DNA from: Cohaesibacter sp.
Lineage (GTDB): Bacteria; Pseudomonadota; Alphaproteobacteria; Rhizobiales; Cohaesibacteraceae
NCBI GenBank assembly: GCA_025210795.1
Contig: JAOAQZ010000019.1
Location: 1-64,000 of the forward strand
DNA length: 64,000 nt
Direction of reading: 5' to 3'
The notes under the pieces were generated by a model. That model saw only the letters and a list, made by a program, of their open reading frames with translations, ran no database searches and was not told the origin of the DNA. Positions 36,251-45,872 of this stretch are shown one piece after another (the first letter of the stretch is position 1; the number at the start of each line of letters is the position of its first letter). A program made the position numbers and the translations under genes.

Positions 36251-38170
36251 ATGTTTTCTTCGTTCTACGAGAAACAAAAAAATCTTCTTCGGGTTCGCCG
36301 CAGTATCAAGCGGTTGATCATGATGGGCCTTGATGCACTTTTTCTGCCGATCTGCCTGTGGGCTTCCTACGTTCTGCGCCTGTCAGACTGGTGGCCTTCA
36401 GATTATATCTTGCCCAATTGGTGGCTTTTCCCGCTTATATCTGTTGCAGGGGTCATCATTTTTGCGGTCAATAATATCTATCTCACCATTTTGCGCTTCG
36501 CCGGAGCGCAGACTGTTATACAGCTTTTTCGCTCGGTGGTCATGCTATCGGTGATGCTGGCCGTGATCGGTTTCTTTGTTGTAGAGCAAGTGATCCCGCG
36601 CTCCATTCCGGCTATTTTTCTTCTTGTTACCCTTACCTATGTTGGGGGCACTCGATTTTTTTACCGCCATTACTACCAGTGGGTTATCAATAATCTTCTT
36701 CCTTACGAGGCTGTTGCCATTTATGGGGCGGGAGGAGCCGGGGTTCAGCTGGCAGTTGCCTTGGCTGATAGTGAAGAATATAAGGCCGCAGCCTTCATTG
36801 ATGATGATAAGCATCTTGCAGGTTCAATCGTACAAGGCATCCGCGTCTATAGCCCTGCCTCTCTTCCTGATCTTGAAAAACGGCTTAATATCAAGCGCGT
36901 TTTGTTGGCAATTCCTTCCGCTTCCCCCTCAGCCAAACGGCAGGCGGTAAACCGGCTGGTATCCAATAACATCAAGGTTCTGACCGTCCCTTCCATGCCG
37001 GAAATTGTCACCGGTGCGGCAACTGTTGATTTGTTGCGCAAGGTTGAAATCGAAGATTTGCTGGGACGAGCCCCCGTGCCACCGCGCGAAGAATTGCTTG
37101 AAAGCAGTATCAAGGAAAAATCCGTTCTGGTAACTGGAGCCGGCGGCTCAATTGGGTCTGAGCTGTGCCGCCAGATCCTCTCCATAATGCCGCTCCGCCT
37201 CGTACTGTTTGAGAATAGCGAATTTAATCTCTATCAGATTGAACAAGAATTATCGGCGATCATTGAAGAACGAGGCCTTGAGACAGAGCTTGTGCCGATC
37301 TTGGGATCGGTCTGTGATTTCCATCGTCTTGAAACGGTTGTATCGCATTTTTCTATCGATACTTTTTACCATGCGGCGGCCTATAAGCATGTTCCGCTTG
37401 TAGAGCAAAATGCCTTTGTGGGCATAGAGAATAACATTCGCGGAACACTCAATGCCTGCACCGCTGCGACCAATCACGGCGTTAGTCGGTTCATTCTCAT
37501 TTCCACTGACAAAGCGGTTCGCCCGACCAATATTATGGGGGCAACCAAGAGATTTGCTGAATTGATTGTTCAGGCGCAAGCTGCTGCGGGCAAGGGGGAT
37601 ACCATTTTCTCCATGGTGCGGTTTGGCAATGTTTTGGGCTCTTCCGGTTCTGTCGTTCCGCTCTTTCGCAGACAAATCGCAGAAGGTGGGCCGGTGACCG
37701 TTACCCACCCGGACATTACGCGCTATTTCATGACCATTCCCGAAGCTGCCCTCTTGGTCATCCAGGCGGGCTCCATGGCGCAGGGCGGAGATGTTTTTGT
37801 GCTTGATATGGGACAGGAAGTCCGCATTCAGGATATGGCTCGCCAGATGATCCAGCTGTCTGGTTTGGAAGTCCGCGATGAGGCCAATCCCGATGGCGAT
37901 ATCGAGATCGTCTTTACCGGCTTACGCCCCGGTGAGAAAGTGCGCGAAGAATTGCTTATTGGTGATCGCGTTACCGGTACGCGCCATCCCCTGATTATGC
38001 GTGCAATGGAAGAAGAATTGTCGCAAGCCGAGATTGATACTTATCTCAAAGAGCTGAAAGACGCCGCCTTGACCAATGACGTGGCCAAAGCCCGCGCCAT
38101 TTTGGCCAATGCAGCGTCTGGTTATAAGCCAGCTGGCCAGATCGTCGATTGCCTTAGCTCTTCTTCTTAA
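36251..38170 (+). CDS. WbpM/FlaA1-like UDP-GlcNAc 4,6-dehydratase, membrane-bound
   Basis: Protein of 639 residues. Four membrane helices (about 20-135) precede a first nucleotide-binding fold (AIYGAGGAGVQLA, about 157) and the catalytic SDR domain with VLVTGAGGSIGSE (about 295). The active site of this group is present in STDKAVRPTNIMGATKR, where Met replaces the usual Tyr of SDRs and the Lys is kept. It dehydrates UDP-GlcNAc at C4-C6 as the first step to 6-deoxy-HexNAc sugars. It is probably co-regulated with the phosphoglycosyl transferase 180 bases before it. Confidence 0.92.
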   Translation: MFSSFYEKQKNLLRVRRSIKRLIMMGLDALFLPICLWASYVLRLSDWWPSDYILPNWWLFPLISVAGVIIFAVNNIYLTILRFAGAQTVIQLFRSVVMLSVMLAVIGFFVVEQVIPRSIPAIFLLVTLTYVGGTRFFYRHYYQWVINNLLPYEAVAIYGAGGAGVQLAVALADSEEYKAAAFIDDDKHLAGSIVQGIRVYSPASLPDLEKRLNIKRVLLAIPSASPSAKRQAVNRLVSNNIKVLTVPSMPEIVTGAATVDLLRKVEIEDLLGRAPVPPREELLESSIKEKSVLVTGAGGSIGSELCRQILSIMPLRLVLFENSEFNLYQIEQELSAIIEERGLETELVPILGSVCDFHRLETVVSHFSIDTFYHAAAYKHVPLVEQNAFVGIENNIRGTLNACTAATNHGVSRFILISTDKAVRPTNIMGATKRFAELIVQAQAAAGKGDTIFSMVRFGNVLGSSGSVVPLFRRQIAEGGPVTVTHPDITRYFMTIPEAALLVIQAGSMAQGGDVFVLDMGQEVRIQDMARQMIQLSGLEVRDEANPDGDIEIVFTGLRPGEKVREELLIGDRVTGTRHPLIMRAMEEELSQAEIDTYLKELKDAALTNDVAKARAILANAASGYKPAGQIVDCLSSSS

Positions 38171-38277
38171 GAGGAAGTCGGGCGCTGTGATGTATTAAGC
38201 GACAATCGCTCCAATATGGTTAGGACTGCAGCAAAGGCTTTGCCCACTTGCTTCAAATTGCGCCGGTAAGCATCCCT

Positions 38278-39171
38278 TTATAAAAACGAGAAAATCCCTG
38301 AGTCTTCAATAATCTGTTCCCAAGTCAGATGCCGCACATCTGGCATAGAAAATTGATGCTGTTCCAAAGCTTCCATCGATAGATTAGAGAAGTCTGGCGC
38401 CAGTTTGAAGACATTGCCACCATGACTGGTTTCGAATTCTTGTATCCATTGGTAGTCCGTTGTCACAATCTTCAATTGTGCCGCCGCATATTCCTGCACT
38501 TTGGTGGCCGTTTGACGATTGAACGGATAAAGGTCGGGCATGATATTCAAACCATACCGAGCTTGAGATAGTAATCGGGGAATATCTGAATAGGGGACTC
38601 GGCCATAAAAAGAGATATTCTTACTGCCTTCAAAGCTCTGCCGTAAGTCTGAGGGGGGATCTCCAACAATCAGCAAACTGGCCCCACGCATATTTTGATC
38701 AAAATATTCAAGCGCTGTTTTGATCAATGGCCCCCGACTAAGGCCACCGGCCAGGATAAAGTCAAAGCCAGGATCTCTTTGTGTTGGACACTCAAAGAAT
38801 CTTTCATCTATCCCCATATCCCGAAGGTAAGATGGCACACCGTCCGAGAAGCCAAATTTGGTTTGTACGAATTGATTGAGAAAAACTCTCTGATCCGGCT
38901 TTGCGTTGATTGCTTTTTTTACAAGATCCTTAAGCGTCGCGAGAGGTTGCATGGAAAGAGAATTATACTCGTGAACAACGTAATTCCCTTTTCCGCGAAC
39001 GTCTTTACCCATAAAGTGCCAGATTATATCATAGTCGCTCTCGTTATAAGCTCCTATATCTGTAGATTCAAAAACCTCAATATTCGGATGATGCTTGGAA
39101 AGATAGTCTTTGTAGGCTTGAATTTCTGGCAAATATGATTGAGGCTGCCTAACAAATAAGAGTTTACTCAT
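38278..39171 (-). CDS. Glycosyltransferase, GT-B / family 1-like
   Basis: Protein of 297 residues. The C-terminal half has the GT-B donor-binding pattern: FILAGGLSRGPLIKTAL, NISFYGRVPYSDIPRLLSQARYGLNIMPDLYPFNRQTATKVQEYAAAQLKIV with the acidic E of the EX7E-like stretch. The N-terminal half is poorly conserved. The ATG at 39171 is preferred over the TTG at 39186. It follows the FkbM gene by 5 bases and is most likely its operon partner. Confidence 0.75.
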   Translation of the reverse strand: MSKLLFVRQPQSYLPEIQAYKDYLSKHHPNIEVFESTDIGAYNESDYDIIWHFMGKDVRGKGNYVVHEYNSLSMQPLATLKDLVKKAINAKPDQRVFLNQFVQTKFGFSDGVPSYLRDMGIDERFFECPTQRDPGFDFILAGGLSRGPLIKTALEYFDQNMRGASLLIVGDPPSDLRQSFEGSKNISFYGRVPYSDIPRLLSQARYGLNIMPDLYPFNRQTATKVQEYAAAQLKIVTTDYQWIQEFETSHGGNVFKLAPDFSNLSMEALEQHQFSMPDVRHLTWEQIIEDSGIFSFL

Positions 39172-39176
39172 AATCC

Positions 39177-39812
39177 CTAGAACCAATCCAAATAGATTTT
39201 GTTCTCCAGCCCTTTTTCTTTAATAGACTTTAGCATCTGATCGTTCTTTTCTCTAAAGGCACGGTTCTTCTTCTCATGTGTTTCCAGAAGAATATAATCA
39301 ATACGACTTTCATTCTCCATCACCTGATCCATGATATCGTATTCACCGCCTTCGATATCAATTTTCAGAAGTTTAATATGGTCATGTTTTTGTAGAACTT
39401 TGGAAATATCTGTAACCTCTACAGTGACACAATCTTCTGACACATTCTCTTTTTCAGATTTAAGAGACGAGGCTTGAGAGAACTTCACCTCATCGTCTTG
39501 ATGCTGCTCATAAAGCCATAGAGAAGCGGTGCCGCAATGGTCCGATACCGCCATTTTGTTCAAAGTTGCACGGGAATTATTTCCCACGCGCTGTTCCAAG
39601 ACAGCAAATGCATGAGGGTTAGGTTCATAAGCATCAACAGTTGCTCCACGTGCCAGGAAATATTCTGATACTTCCCCAACATTTGCACCCAGATCAACAA
39701 CGATATCGCCCTTGCCGACGCTAAAGCGCTTCAGATATTTAAATTTCGGGGAAATGAGAAATTTAATTGCTATTTTGAACTTTCTAATCATCAAACTACA
39801 ACCATTCTCCAT
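39177..39812 (-). CDS. FkbM-family methyltransferase
   Basis: SAM-dependent methyltransferase of 211 residues. The SAM site is DIVVDLGANVGEVSEYFL, followed by VDAYEPNPHAFAVLEQ and LLKIDIEGGEYDIM, the FkbM signature. In glycan clusters this family O-methylates sugars. A second in-frame ATG at 39791 is possible. Confidence 0.88.
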   Translation of the reverse strand: MENGCSLMIRKFKIAIKFLISPKFKYLKRFSVGKGDIVVDLGANVGEVSEYFLARGATVDAYEPNPHAFAVLEQRVGNNSRATLNKMAVSDHCGTASLWLYEQHQDDEVKFSQASSLKSEKENVSEDCVTVEVTDISKVLQKHDHIKLLKIDIEGGEYDIMDQVMENESRIDYILLETHEKKNRAFREKNDQMLKSIKEKGLENKIYLDWF

Positions 39813-39977
39813 TTTCGTGGCTGATTTTGCACGTAGATACAGCTTCGCTCAGCAGGATACTTATTCGTATATGTAAAGCTAACGGCTCGACCTCATCTAT
39901 GTGGCCCGGTCTAAATGCAAGAACATCAGACCTTTTCCCATCTTAAAAATGGGCCTTCTAGAGCCATAAGACCGTAT

Positions 39978-40011
39978 ACACTATACCCTGCAGGGTGTTG
40001 TAGTGTTTTTT
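39978..40011 (+). terminator. Plus-strand terminator-like structure
   Basis: ACACTA and TAGTGT enclose the perfect 12-bp palindrome ACCCTGCAGGGT, and a run of six T follows at once. It sits in a 331-base gap (39813-40143) between minus-strand genes; the nearest plus-strand gene upstream ends at 38170. On the minus strand there is no T-run. A weak minus-strand hairpin with T5 (about 39945-39970) may end the leg operon. Confidence 0.5.
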
Positions 40012-40143
40012 GCGCTCCCCTATCAAGATCTGGGGCCTTTTAGGATAACAGTGCATCTACTTGGGCAGATATGATTGTGCCCCACCATCGAATGTCAGCA
40101 TCTGACTTCATCCATTTTTGGTGCTGCTCATTTAATCACCCGA

Positions 40144-41223
40144 TCAAATTGGCTCATCTGGTTTATAATTCTTCGTAGCCTTTGTCCCTAAAATTTCCCA
40201 ATATTCCATCGGACTTGGCCCATTCGCAGGACGTTTGATATCTGTGTTCTGGGAGGTGATCTGTTCTCCCTGCGCAATAGAGCGGGCCGCCACGATGCTT
40301 TTTCTTGCCATAAACATATTCGGCATTTCTGCTTGGGCGGGCTTCTTTTCATAGCCCCCCATTGCCTGTTCAACATGGCGTATTGCACATATCATCGCCT
40401 TTAGCTCATCTGGCTCCAACGAGGCAAGATGATCAGGGCCGGGTAAGTTCCGATCCAGTGTAAAATGCTTCTCAATAACACAGGCGCCAATTGCAACAGC
40501 TGCGATTGAGACTTCAATGCCCATGGTATGGTCAGAATATCCCACTCGAATATCAAGCTCATTACGCAAGCTATGAATGATGTTTAAATTCACATCTTGA
40601 TAGGGCGTTGGATAGGCCGTTGTACAATGCAATATTGTGACTTTTTCTTTTAAATAAGCCTGCGCTTTGGGGTTGTTATAGGCCGCCATAAAGTCACTCC
40701 GTAATGGCGTATCCCCAATCTCTAAATATCCATAAGCAAGTACACCAAGGGCCTCTTTAATCTCGTCGATCGTTGCCATTCCGGTGGACAGAATAACCTG
40801 CTGGCCCGTCTTGGCAGCTGCAAGCAAGATTGGTGCATTTGTCAGCTCACTTGAGCCCAGTTTGATTGTCTTGAGATGGTAATCATCCACCAACATATGC
40901 AGGCCGTCTATATCAAATGGCGTTGAAAGAAACTCAATCCCGCTCTGATTACAATAGGCGATAAGATCCTCATGATCTTGCTGAGAAAGCTCCAGACGCT
41001 TTAGCATCTCATATTGGCTTTCCTGCGCACCTGCATTTGCTACCTGATAATCAGCCTTGGGGGCGTCCTTACTTGCAAGGCGATCGGCGCGAAAACTCTG
41101 AAACTTAACAATGTCGGCACCCGCATCAACGGCTGCATCAATGAGAGCCCGTGCGCGATCCATACATCCATTATGATTGACACCGGCTTCGGCAATGATC
41201 AAAGTTCCAGTCGTCTCAGTCAT
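40144..41223 (-). CDS. legI: Legionaminic acid synthase (NeuB family)
   Basis: Condenses phosphoenolpyruvate with a 6-deoxy-mannose-type diamino sugar to a nine-carbon nonulosonic acid. The protein has 359 residues: a TIM barrel (about 1-290) with AEAGVNHNG, IVKFQSFRAD, HCTTAYPTP, GYSDHT and the metal-binding EKHFTLD, then a SAF/antifreeze-like domain (RKSIVAARSIAQGEQIT). The ATG at 41223 overlaps the legG stop by 4 bases (ATGA); the longer frame to 41253 is rejected. Assignment to legionaminic rather than sialic or pseudaminic acid rests on the adjacent legB, legC and ptm genes. Confidence 0.9.
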   Translation of the reverse strand: MTETTGTLIIAEAGVNHNGCMDRARALIDAAVDAGADIVKFQSFRADRLASKDAPKADYQVANAGAQESQYEMLKRLELSQQDHEDLIAYCNQSGIEFLSTPFDIDGLHMLVDDYHLKTIKLGSSELTNAPILLAAAKTGQQVILSTGMATIDEIKEALGVLAYGYLEIGDTPLRSDFMAAYNNPKAQAYLKEKVTILHCTTAYPTPYQDVNLNIIHSLRNELDIRVGYSDHTMGIEVSIAAVAIGACVIEKHFTLDRNLPGPDHLASLEPDELKAMICAIRHVEQAMGGYEKKPAQAEMPNMFMARKSIVAARSIAQGEQITSQNTDIKRPANGPSPMEYWEILGTKATKNYKPDEPI

Positions 41224-42368
41224 TTGCCCAAATCCTTGAATTGTTTGCGGCACAAGCTTTGAAAGTCATCTGTGTTCTTCAGGACTTGCAGAATCTTCTC
41301 TGCTGCATGGCCATCCCCATATGGGTTCTTGATGTCTTTGCATGACATCTCAAATGCGTGACCAATTGCTGCCGAAATAGCACTTTGAGTGGCTTCACAG
41401 TCAATCACACTGGCAGCTTTCAGGCGACCTTGCTGACGGTTTCCGATATTGACCGTCGGGATATCGAAGCTGGGTGCTTCATAGAGGCCCGATGAAGAAT
41501 TGCCGACAACCGCATCCAAATGATGGAGAGCATTCAGATATCGCACCGACCCAAGAGATTCATGGAAACAGGCATTGCTTTGCTCTTGGGCAAACTGCTT
41601 GACAAGCTGTGTTATTTTTTGCCCTTGCGGATCTGCATTACTGCCTGTGCAGATAATTCCTACATCGTCTCCCAATGCCTTTAGCGCCTTTAGCATTTCA
41701 TTGCACTGTTCCAGCGAATCCTCTTCCAAGGTCACGGGATGGAAGGTGACAATGATGTTCTGTGCCCGAGGTTTGAAGGCTATCGAGGTGTAAAACTCCT
41801 CGCGGGTCATAAATTTTATGGAGTGAATATGATCCAAACCGGGATTCCCGACGCAATATACATGGTCAGGATCCTCTCCCATCTGAATGACGCGCTTTTG
41901 AGCATCCTCATTGGTGACAAAATGGATATGTGACAGCTTTGTCATCGCGTGGCGTATCGCATCATCCATCGCGCCTTCCGTGATATCGCCCCCGCAAATA
42001 TGGGCAACAGGCACCTTTGCTATGAGAGCTGCCTGAGTGACAGCCAGAATTTCATAGCGGTCACCAAGTATCATCACCAGATCAGGACGATGATCACTAA
42101 GCTCTGCCGCCATGCCGATAACGGCCCGCCCCATCGCTTGGGTGATTTCCAACGCATGATCTGTATCGCTCAGTTCCATATCGATCTGAGCGCCAATAGA
42201 GAAGCCTTCATCTTCAATGCGCTGTATGCTATTGGCGTTTTGCATGAGATGCTGCCCGGTCACAACCAGGCGAAGATCAAAATCGGGATCATCGCGCAAA
42301 GACTTGCAAACCGGAGATAACAATCCCCAATCTGCACGTGTGCCTGAGACAATTGTGATTTTCTTCAT
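41220..42368 (-). CDS. legG: GDP/UDP-sugar hydrolysing 2-epimerase (NeuC/LegG family)
   Basis: Removes the nucleotide and inverts C2 of the diacylated 2,4-diamino sugar before the synthase step. The 382-residue GT-B-fold protein has SGTRADWGLLSP, GDRYEILA, HICGGDITEGAMDDAIRH and NSSSGLYEAPSF, all typical of NeuC. The ATG at 42368 comes one base after the legC stop (TAAGATG). In the GDP pathway the substrate would be the GDP-linked sugar; this follows from PtmE upstream. Confidence 0.9.
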   Translation of the reverse strand: MKKITIVSGTRADWGLLSPVCKSLRDDPDFDLRLVVTGQHLMQNANSIQRIEDEGFSIGAQIDMELSDTDHALEITQAMGRAVIGMAAELSDHRPDLVMILGDRYEILAVTQAALIAKVPVAHICGGDITEGAMDDAIRHAMTKLSHIHFVTNEDAQKRVIQMGEDPDHVYCVGNPGLDHIHSIKFMTREEFYTSIAFKPRAQNIIVTFHPVTLEEDSLEQCNEMLKALKALGDDVGIICTGSNADPQGQKITQLVKQFAQEQSNACFHESLGSVRYLNALHHLDAVVGNSSSGLYEAPSFDIPTVNIGNRQQGRLKAASVIDCEATQSAISAAIGHAFEMSCKDIKNPYGDGHAAEKILQVLKNTDDFQSLCRKQFKDLGK

Positions 42369-42369
42369 C

Positions 42370-43524
42370 TTACAAGCCATGTTTAACGCTGGACGGAATG
42401 TTAATGACGCGCGCTTCCATTTCTTCGGATATGCTCAAATCCATACGAGGGCAGGTTTCATACATGGCCATTCGGTGCATCAGACGCCAAATTGGCCTGC
42501 ATATATATCCCGCCTGGTTTAGGGCAGCCAGTGTTGAATCACGTTCATTGACATCATGGAGCACAATTGCATTCAGCCAATAATTGCTGTGGGCATAGTC
42601 TGGCTCTTTATGGAAGGACGCCTCGTTCACTCCATCAAATGCGCGACTATAGGCATCGACGATTTTTCTTTTTGCAAGCAAGAAGTCATCAAGCTGCTCT
42701 AACTGGGCGCATCCCATTGCAGCATTAATGTTGGGCATGCGGTAATTATATCCGATCTCATCATGCACAAATTCCCACTTGTGGGGTTGTTTCGCCGTTG
42801 TGGTCAGATGCTTGGCTTTTGCGGCCAGATCAGACGAATTTGTCAGGATCGCGCCACCACCACCAGTGGTCATGATCTTATTGCCGTTAAATGATACTGC
42901 AGAGCATAGCCCATATGACTCGACCGGTTTGCCTTTATAAAGGCTACCGAGTGACTCTGCTGCATCTGCTACAAGGGGTAGACCATATTGGTCCGCCACC
43001 TGTTGCAATGCATCCATGTCAGCGGGGTGCCCAAAGATATGCACCGGAACCAGCGCCGCGATCCGGCATCCTGTTTCCTTATTGTACAAATCGCCATCTT
43101 TGATATGGGCAATTTTTTCAAGATAATCTGAGAGCTTTTTGCCATCAATTGCCAACGTGCTTTTCTCGCATTCAACAAAATGCGGGATAGCATTGCAGTG
43201 GGATACAGCATTGGCTGTGGCGATGAATGTCAAAGCGGGCATCAACACTTCATCACCCGCCCGCACGCCAACCAGACGTAACATCACCTGCAGAGCAGCT
43301 GTTCCATTTACAACCGAAATTGCATGCTTCACACCGCATTTTTTGGCAAGTTTTTGCTCAAACAAATCAACATAGGATCCCACCGAGGATACCCAACCTG
43401 TATCAAGGCATTCCTTAACATAGGTCCATTCCTGTCCGGCAAAATACGGCTCATGCAGTGGCACAGGCCGCGGAACATCGCCAAGGGCTGTGGTGATAGC
43501 ATCAAGGAGTGTTTGCATGGTCAT
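42370..43524 (-). CDS. legC: LegC-type sugar aminotransferase
   Basis: PLP-dependent DegT/DnrJ/EryC1 aminotransferase of 384 residues that places the amino group at C4 of the 4-keto sugar made by LegB. It opens with VPLHEPYFAGQEW; GTAALQ is the PLP phosphate site, and the Schiff-base lysine is in SFNGNKIMTTGGGG. It overlaps legB by 4 bases (ATGA) and legG follows after one base, so all three are translationally coupled. Confidence 0.92.
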   Translation of the reverse strand: MTMQTLLDAITTALGDVPRPVPLHEPYFAGQEWTYVKECLDTGWVSSVGSYVDLFEQKLAKKCGVKHAISVVNGTAALQVMLRLVGVRAGDEVLMPALTFIATANAVSHCNAIPHFVECEKSTLAIDGKKLSDYLEKIAHIKDGDLYNKETGCRIAALVPVHIFGHPADMDALQQVADQYGLPLVADAAESLGSLYKGKPVESYGLCSAVSFNGNKIMTTGGGGAILTNSSDLAAKAKHLTTTAKQPHKWEFVHDEIGYNYRMPNINAAMGCAQLEQLDDFLLAKRKIVDAYSRAFDGVNEASFHKEPDYAHSNYWLNAIVLHDVNERDSTLAALNQAGYICRPIWRLMHRMAMYETCPRMDLSISEEMEARVINIPSSVKHGL

Positions 43525-44531
43525 ATATTATATTGGTTGGTTTTATAGAGTTTGAGGTTATCTGGGCACTGGAACCATTGAGCCGTTTTCTCCAGACCTT
43601 TTTTCAAGCCGCTCAGTCCGCCAAAATTTGGATTCCAGTCCATGATCGCCTGAGCTTTATCAGTATTTGCCAGCAGACGATTGACCTCACTATTTTCGGG
43701 GCGCAAACGTGCTTCTTCCGTCTGGATTGTGATTTCAACACCCATAACTTCAGCAATCAAAGATGCCAGATCACCAATGCTGATCTCAAAGTTACTGCCA
43801 ATATTGACGGTATTGCCCACCAGTTCGTCACAATTTAGCGCCTGAATGAAGCCTTCTGCTGTGTCTTCAACAAATGAGAAATCGCGTGTAGGGCTGATCG
43901 CGCCTAGCGAAATGGTGCGCTGCCCTGAAGCAATTTGGCCAATGATGGTTGGAATAACCGCACGGCAAGATTGGCGAGGCCCATATGTATTGAAAGGACG
44001 CAAAATAGAGATAGGGGTGCCAAATGACTTCTGGAACGACAAGGCAATAGCATCAGCACCAATTTTGGATGCACTATACGGAGATTGTGGCTGCAGGGGA
44101 TGCTCTTCCGTAATCGGGGCAAACAACGCAGTTCCATACACTTCTGAGGTAGACGTACAAACAACCCGTGATATGTCCAGATCCCTTGCTGCCTGAACAA
44201 CATTTAAAGTGCCCTTGATATTGGTATCAATATAGGTATCTGGTGAATGGTACGAATAGGGAATGGCAATCAGAGAAGCCAAATGCAGCACTCTGTCACA
44301 GCCATCCATAGCGGTACGCACACCATGTGGATCCCTGATATCCCCCGCAAAAACATCAAGATTATCGCGGATTTCGGCATCGGAATGATCGAGCCACCCC
44401 CAACTCCCAAATGAATTATAATAGACGAAGGCCCGCACATCATAACCAGCTCGAACCAAACGTTCCGTCAAATGAGAGCCTATAAAGCCGTCTGCACCCG
44501 TTACCAGAACTTTCTTTGTTGTTGTAGCCAT
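43521..44531 (-). CDS. legB: LegB-type NDP-GlcNAc 4,6-dehydratase
   Basis: Extended SDR of 336 residues. The NAD site is VTGADGFIGSHL; the catalytic block is CTSTSEVYG followed by SPYSASKIGADAIA with Tyr and Lys. These match the LegB dehydratase, which acts on GDP-GlcNAc in the Campylobacter legionaminic route. AAGGG lies 11 nt upstream of the ATG, and a promoter-like pair is seen at 44577-44604. It is first of legB-legC-legG-legI. Confidence 0.9.
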   Translation of the reverse strand: MATTTKKVLVTGADGFIGSHLTERLVRAGYDVRAFVYYNSFGSWGWLDHSDAEIRDNLDVFAGDIRDPHGVRTAMDGCDRVLHLASLIAIPYSYHSPDTYIDTNIKGTLNVVQAARDLDISRVVCTSTSEVYGTALFAPITEEHPLQPQSPYSASKIGADAIALSFQKSFGTPISILRPFNTYGPRQSCRAVIPTIIGQIASGQRTISLGAISPTRDFSFVEDTAEGFIQALNCDELVGNTVNIGSNFEISIGDLASLIAEVMGVEITIQTEEARLRPENSEVNRLLANTDKAQAIMDWNPNFGGLSGLKKGLEKTAQWFQCPDNLKLYKTNQYNI

Positions 44532-44576
44532 TGCGTTAAAGACCCTTGTGTTTTTGAGAGCTCAATTGCTGAGTTT

Positions 44577-44604
44577 TGTATACAGCCCCAATTTCTGCTG
44601 TCCA
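44577..44604 (-). promoter_or_regulatory. Putative sigma-70 promoter of legBCGI
   Basis: Reading the minus strand, TGGACA (44604-44599) and TATACA (44582-44577) are 16 bases apart, giving a leader of about 40 bases. The surrounding 318-base gap (44532-44849) holds nothing else clear. Confidence 0.45.
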
Positions 44605-44849
44605 GATGATATCTTCATAAGTTCAACAATCGAACCTGCACTCTGCCCTTAATCCCTGCTCAGCCCTTTTCAGCCGGGATGGCTCAGGTGCGGCTGTTAC
44701 GCCGAATTTTCTCCAATCCTGTAGCAGGATTTTGATGCTGCCTATAGCCTTGATCGCAAGAGAGCCCCTAGATAAGCTGTCTTTATTGTCTCAAGTTTAA
44801 AGCGTTCAAACCGTATGGCAGCTCACAGAGATGCAGTATAAGGAGCATT

Positions 44850-45788
44850 TTATAGTGACGACGTTCTAAACTTATACATATCCAGGAGATAGCGAAACCA
44901 TGCATTTACACTATAAGGAACGGAACCTATTTTTTCTTCAGTGACCAGTTTTAAAAAATATTCCCGGGTACTTGCGCTCAAAAATTCGATGCCGTCGTCA
45001 AAGCGCGTGAAAGCCTTTTCATAGGGTATGATTTTTCCGTACAGGTCATAGTCCTGCGCATTTAGAGTGCATGACGGCGCGTCCGTCCTCGTTTCCCTTG
45101 CGATATTGTCAGCCAGTGTTTCGATTGGTGTATCAAAGAGACTATCAAATTCGATATTGAGGCCCGGCATCTGGGCAACGGCTTCTTCATACAACATGTA
45201 ATCAGCATAGCGCATATGCGGAAAGAATTTGATACGATTGGCAAGCTGAGGATGCAAAAAAGCTTGTGAGGCAAGAGAGTTGATCCAGCTTATGAATGGG
45301 CGATGGAGATGGATCATATATACTTCGTCAAAATGATCCTGATAGGCTTGATAGAGTGCCTTATGATCATAACGATGAATATCGGTGGTTAGCTCAATAA
45401 GCCAGTTTTTGTGGCTATTTATGTCTTTATAGACAACAGCATCTGCGTATATCTGATGGCATTGAGAATAGAGATCCTGAACATTCTTTGCCACTAGCGC
45501 GTCAATTTTCTCCTCGACCCCATCATAAGACACCAACGCGCTTGGCTTTTGATTCTGCCGATCCAGAACACTCACGCCACCACGCAAATCCAGCTTGGCA
45601 TGCTCTTTCATCGTTTGCTTCAGGCGCATTTGCATAAAGCCGCTTTGCAAATCACGCTGACCCAGCAAATATTGGTGTAACCCGAGCTTTCTGACAGGAA
45701 TGTTTGTAAAGCCCAATTTCTCAGACAGCCCGGAAAGCAGAGTGCTGGCCATTGGGCCAAACGAATTAATCACAAGTAGCTTGGTCAT
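44850..45788 (-). CDS. Sulfotransferase-like protein
   Basis: Protein of 312 residues with no firm family match. The start LLVINSFGPMASTLLSGL recalls the PAPS-binding loop of sulfotransferases in place and spacing, but the usual basic residue is missing. MIHLHRPFISWINSLAS about 165 residues on resembles the second PAPS motif (R...S). If real, it would sulfate the glycan; a kinase-like or novel transferase cannot be excluded. The ATG at 45788 is used, with a TTG at 45803 as an alternative. It follows hisH by about 85 bases. Confidence 0.45.
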   Translation of the reverse strand: MTKLLVINSFGPMASTLLSGLSEKLGFTNIPVRKLGLHQYLLGQRDLQSGFMQMRLKQTMKEHAKLDLRGGVSVLDRQNQKPSALVSYDGVEEKIDALVAKNVQDLYSQCHQIYADAVVYKDINSHKNWLIELTTDIHRYDHKALYQAYQDHFDEVYMIHLHRPFISWINSLASQAFLHPQLANRIKFFPHMRYADYMLYEEAVAQMPGLNIEFDSLFDTPIETLADNIARETRTDAPSCTLNAQDYDLYGKIIPYEKAFTRFDDGIEFLSASTREYFLKLVTEEKIGSVPYSVNAWFRYLLDMYKFRTSSL

Positions 45789-45872
45789 CTTTGGGATACT
45801 CAACTTTCTGAAGTCAGCTTATGCATGCAGCACAATCGCTGACTTGATAGCCTTGATGATATCGGCGCACGA

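Noticed and set aside
38171..38277. A short plus-strand stretch ending in a stop that could be a gene remnant
   Set aside because: About 26 codons without a start or a recognisable family; not enough to call a pseudogene.
40144..44531. Pseudaminic or sialic acid pathway
   Set aside because: No PseB/PseG-type genes, and ptmE/F/A plus LegB and LegC forms point to legionaminic acid; sialic acid would not need a dehydratase and aminotransferase.
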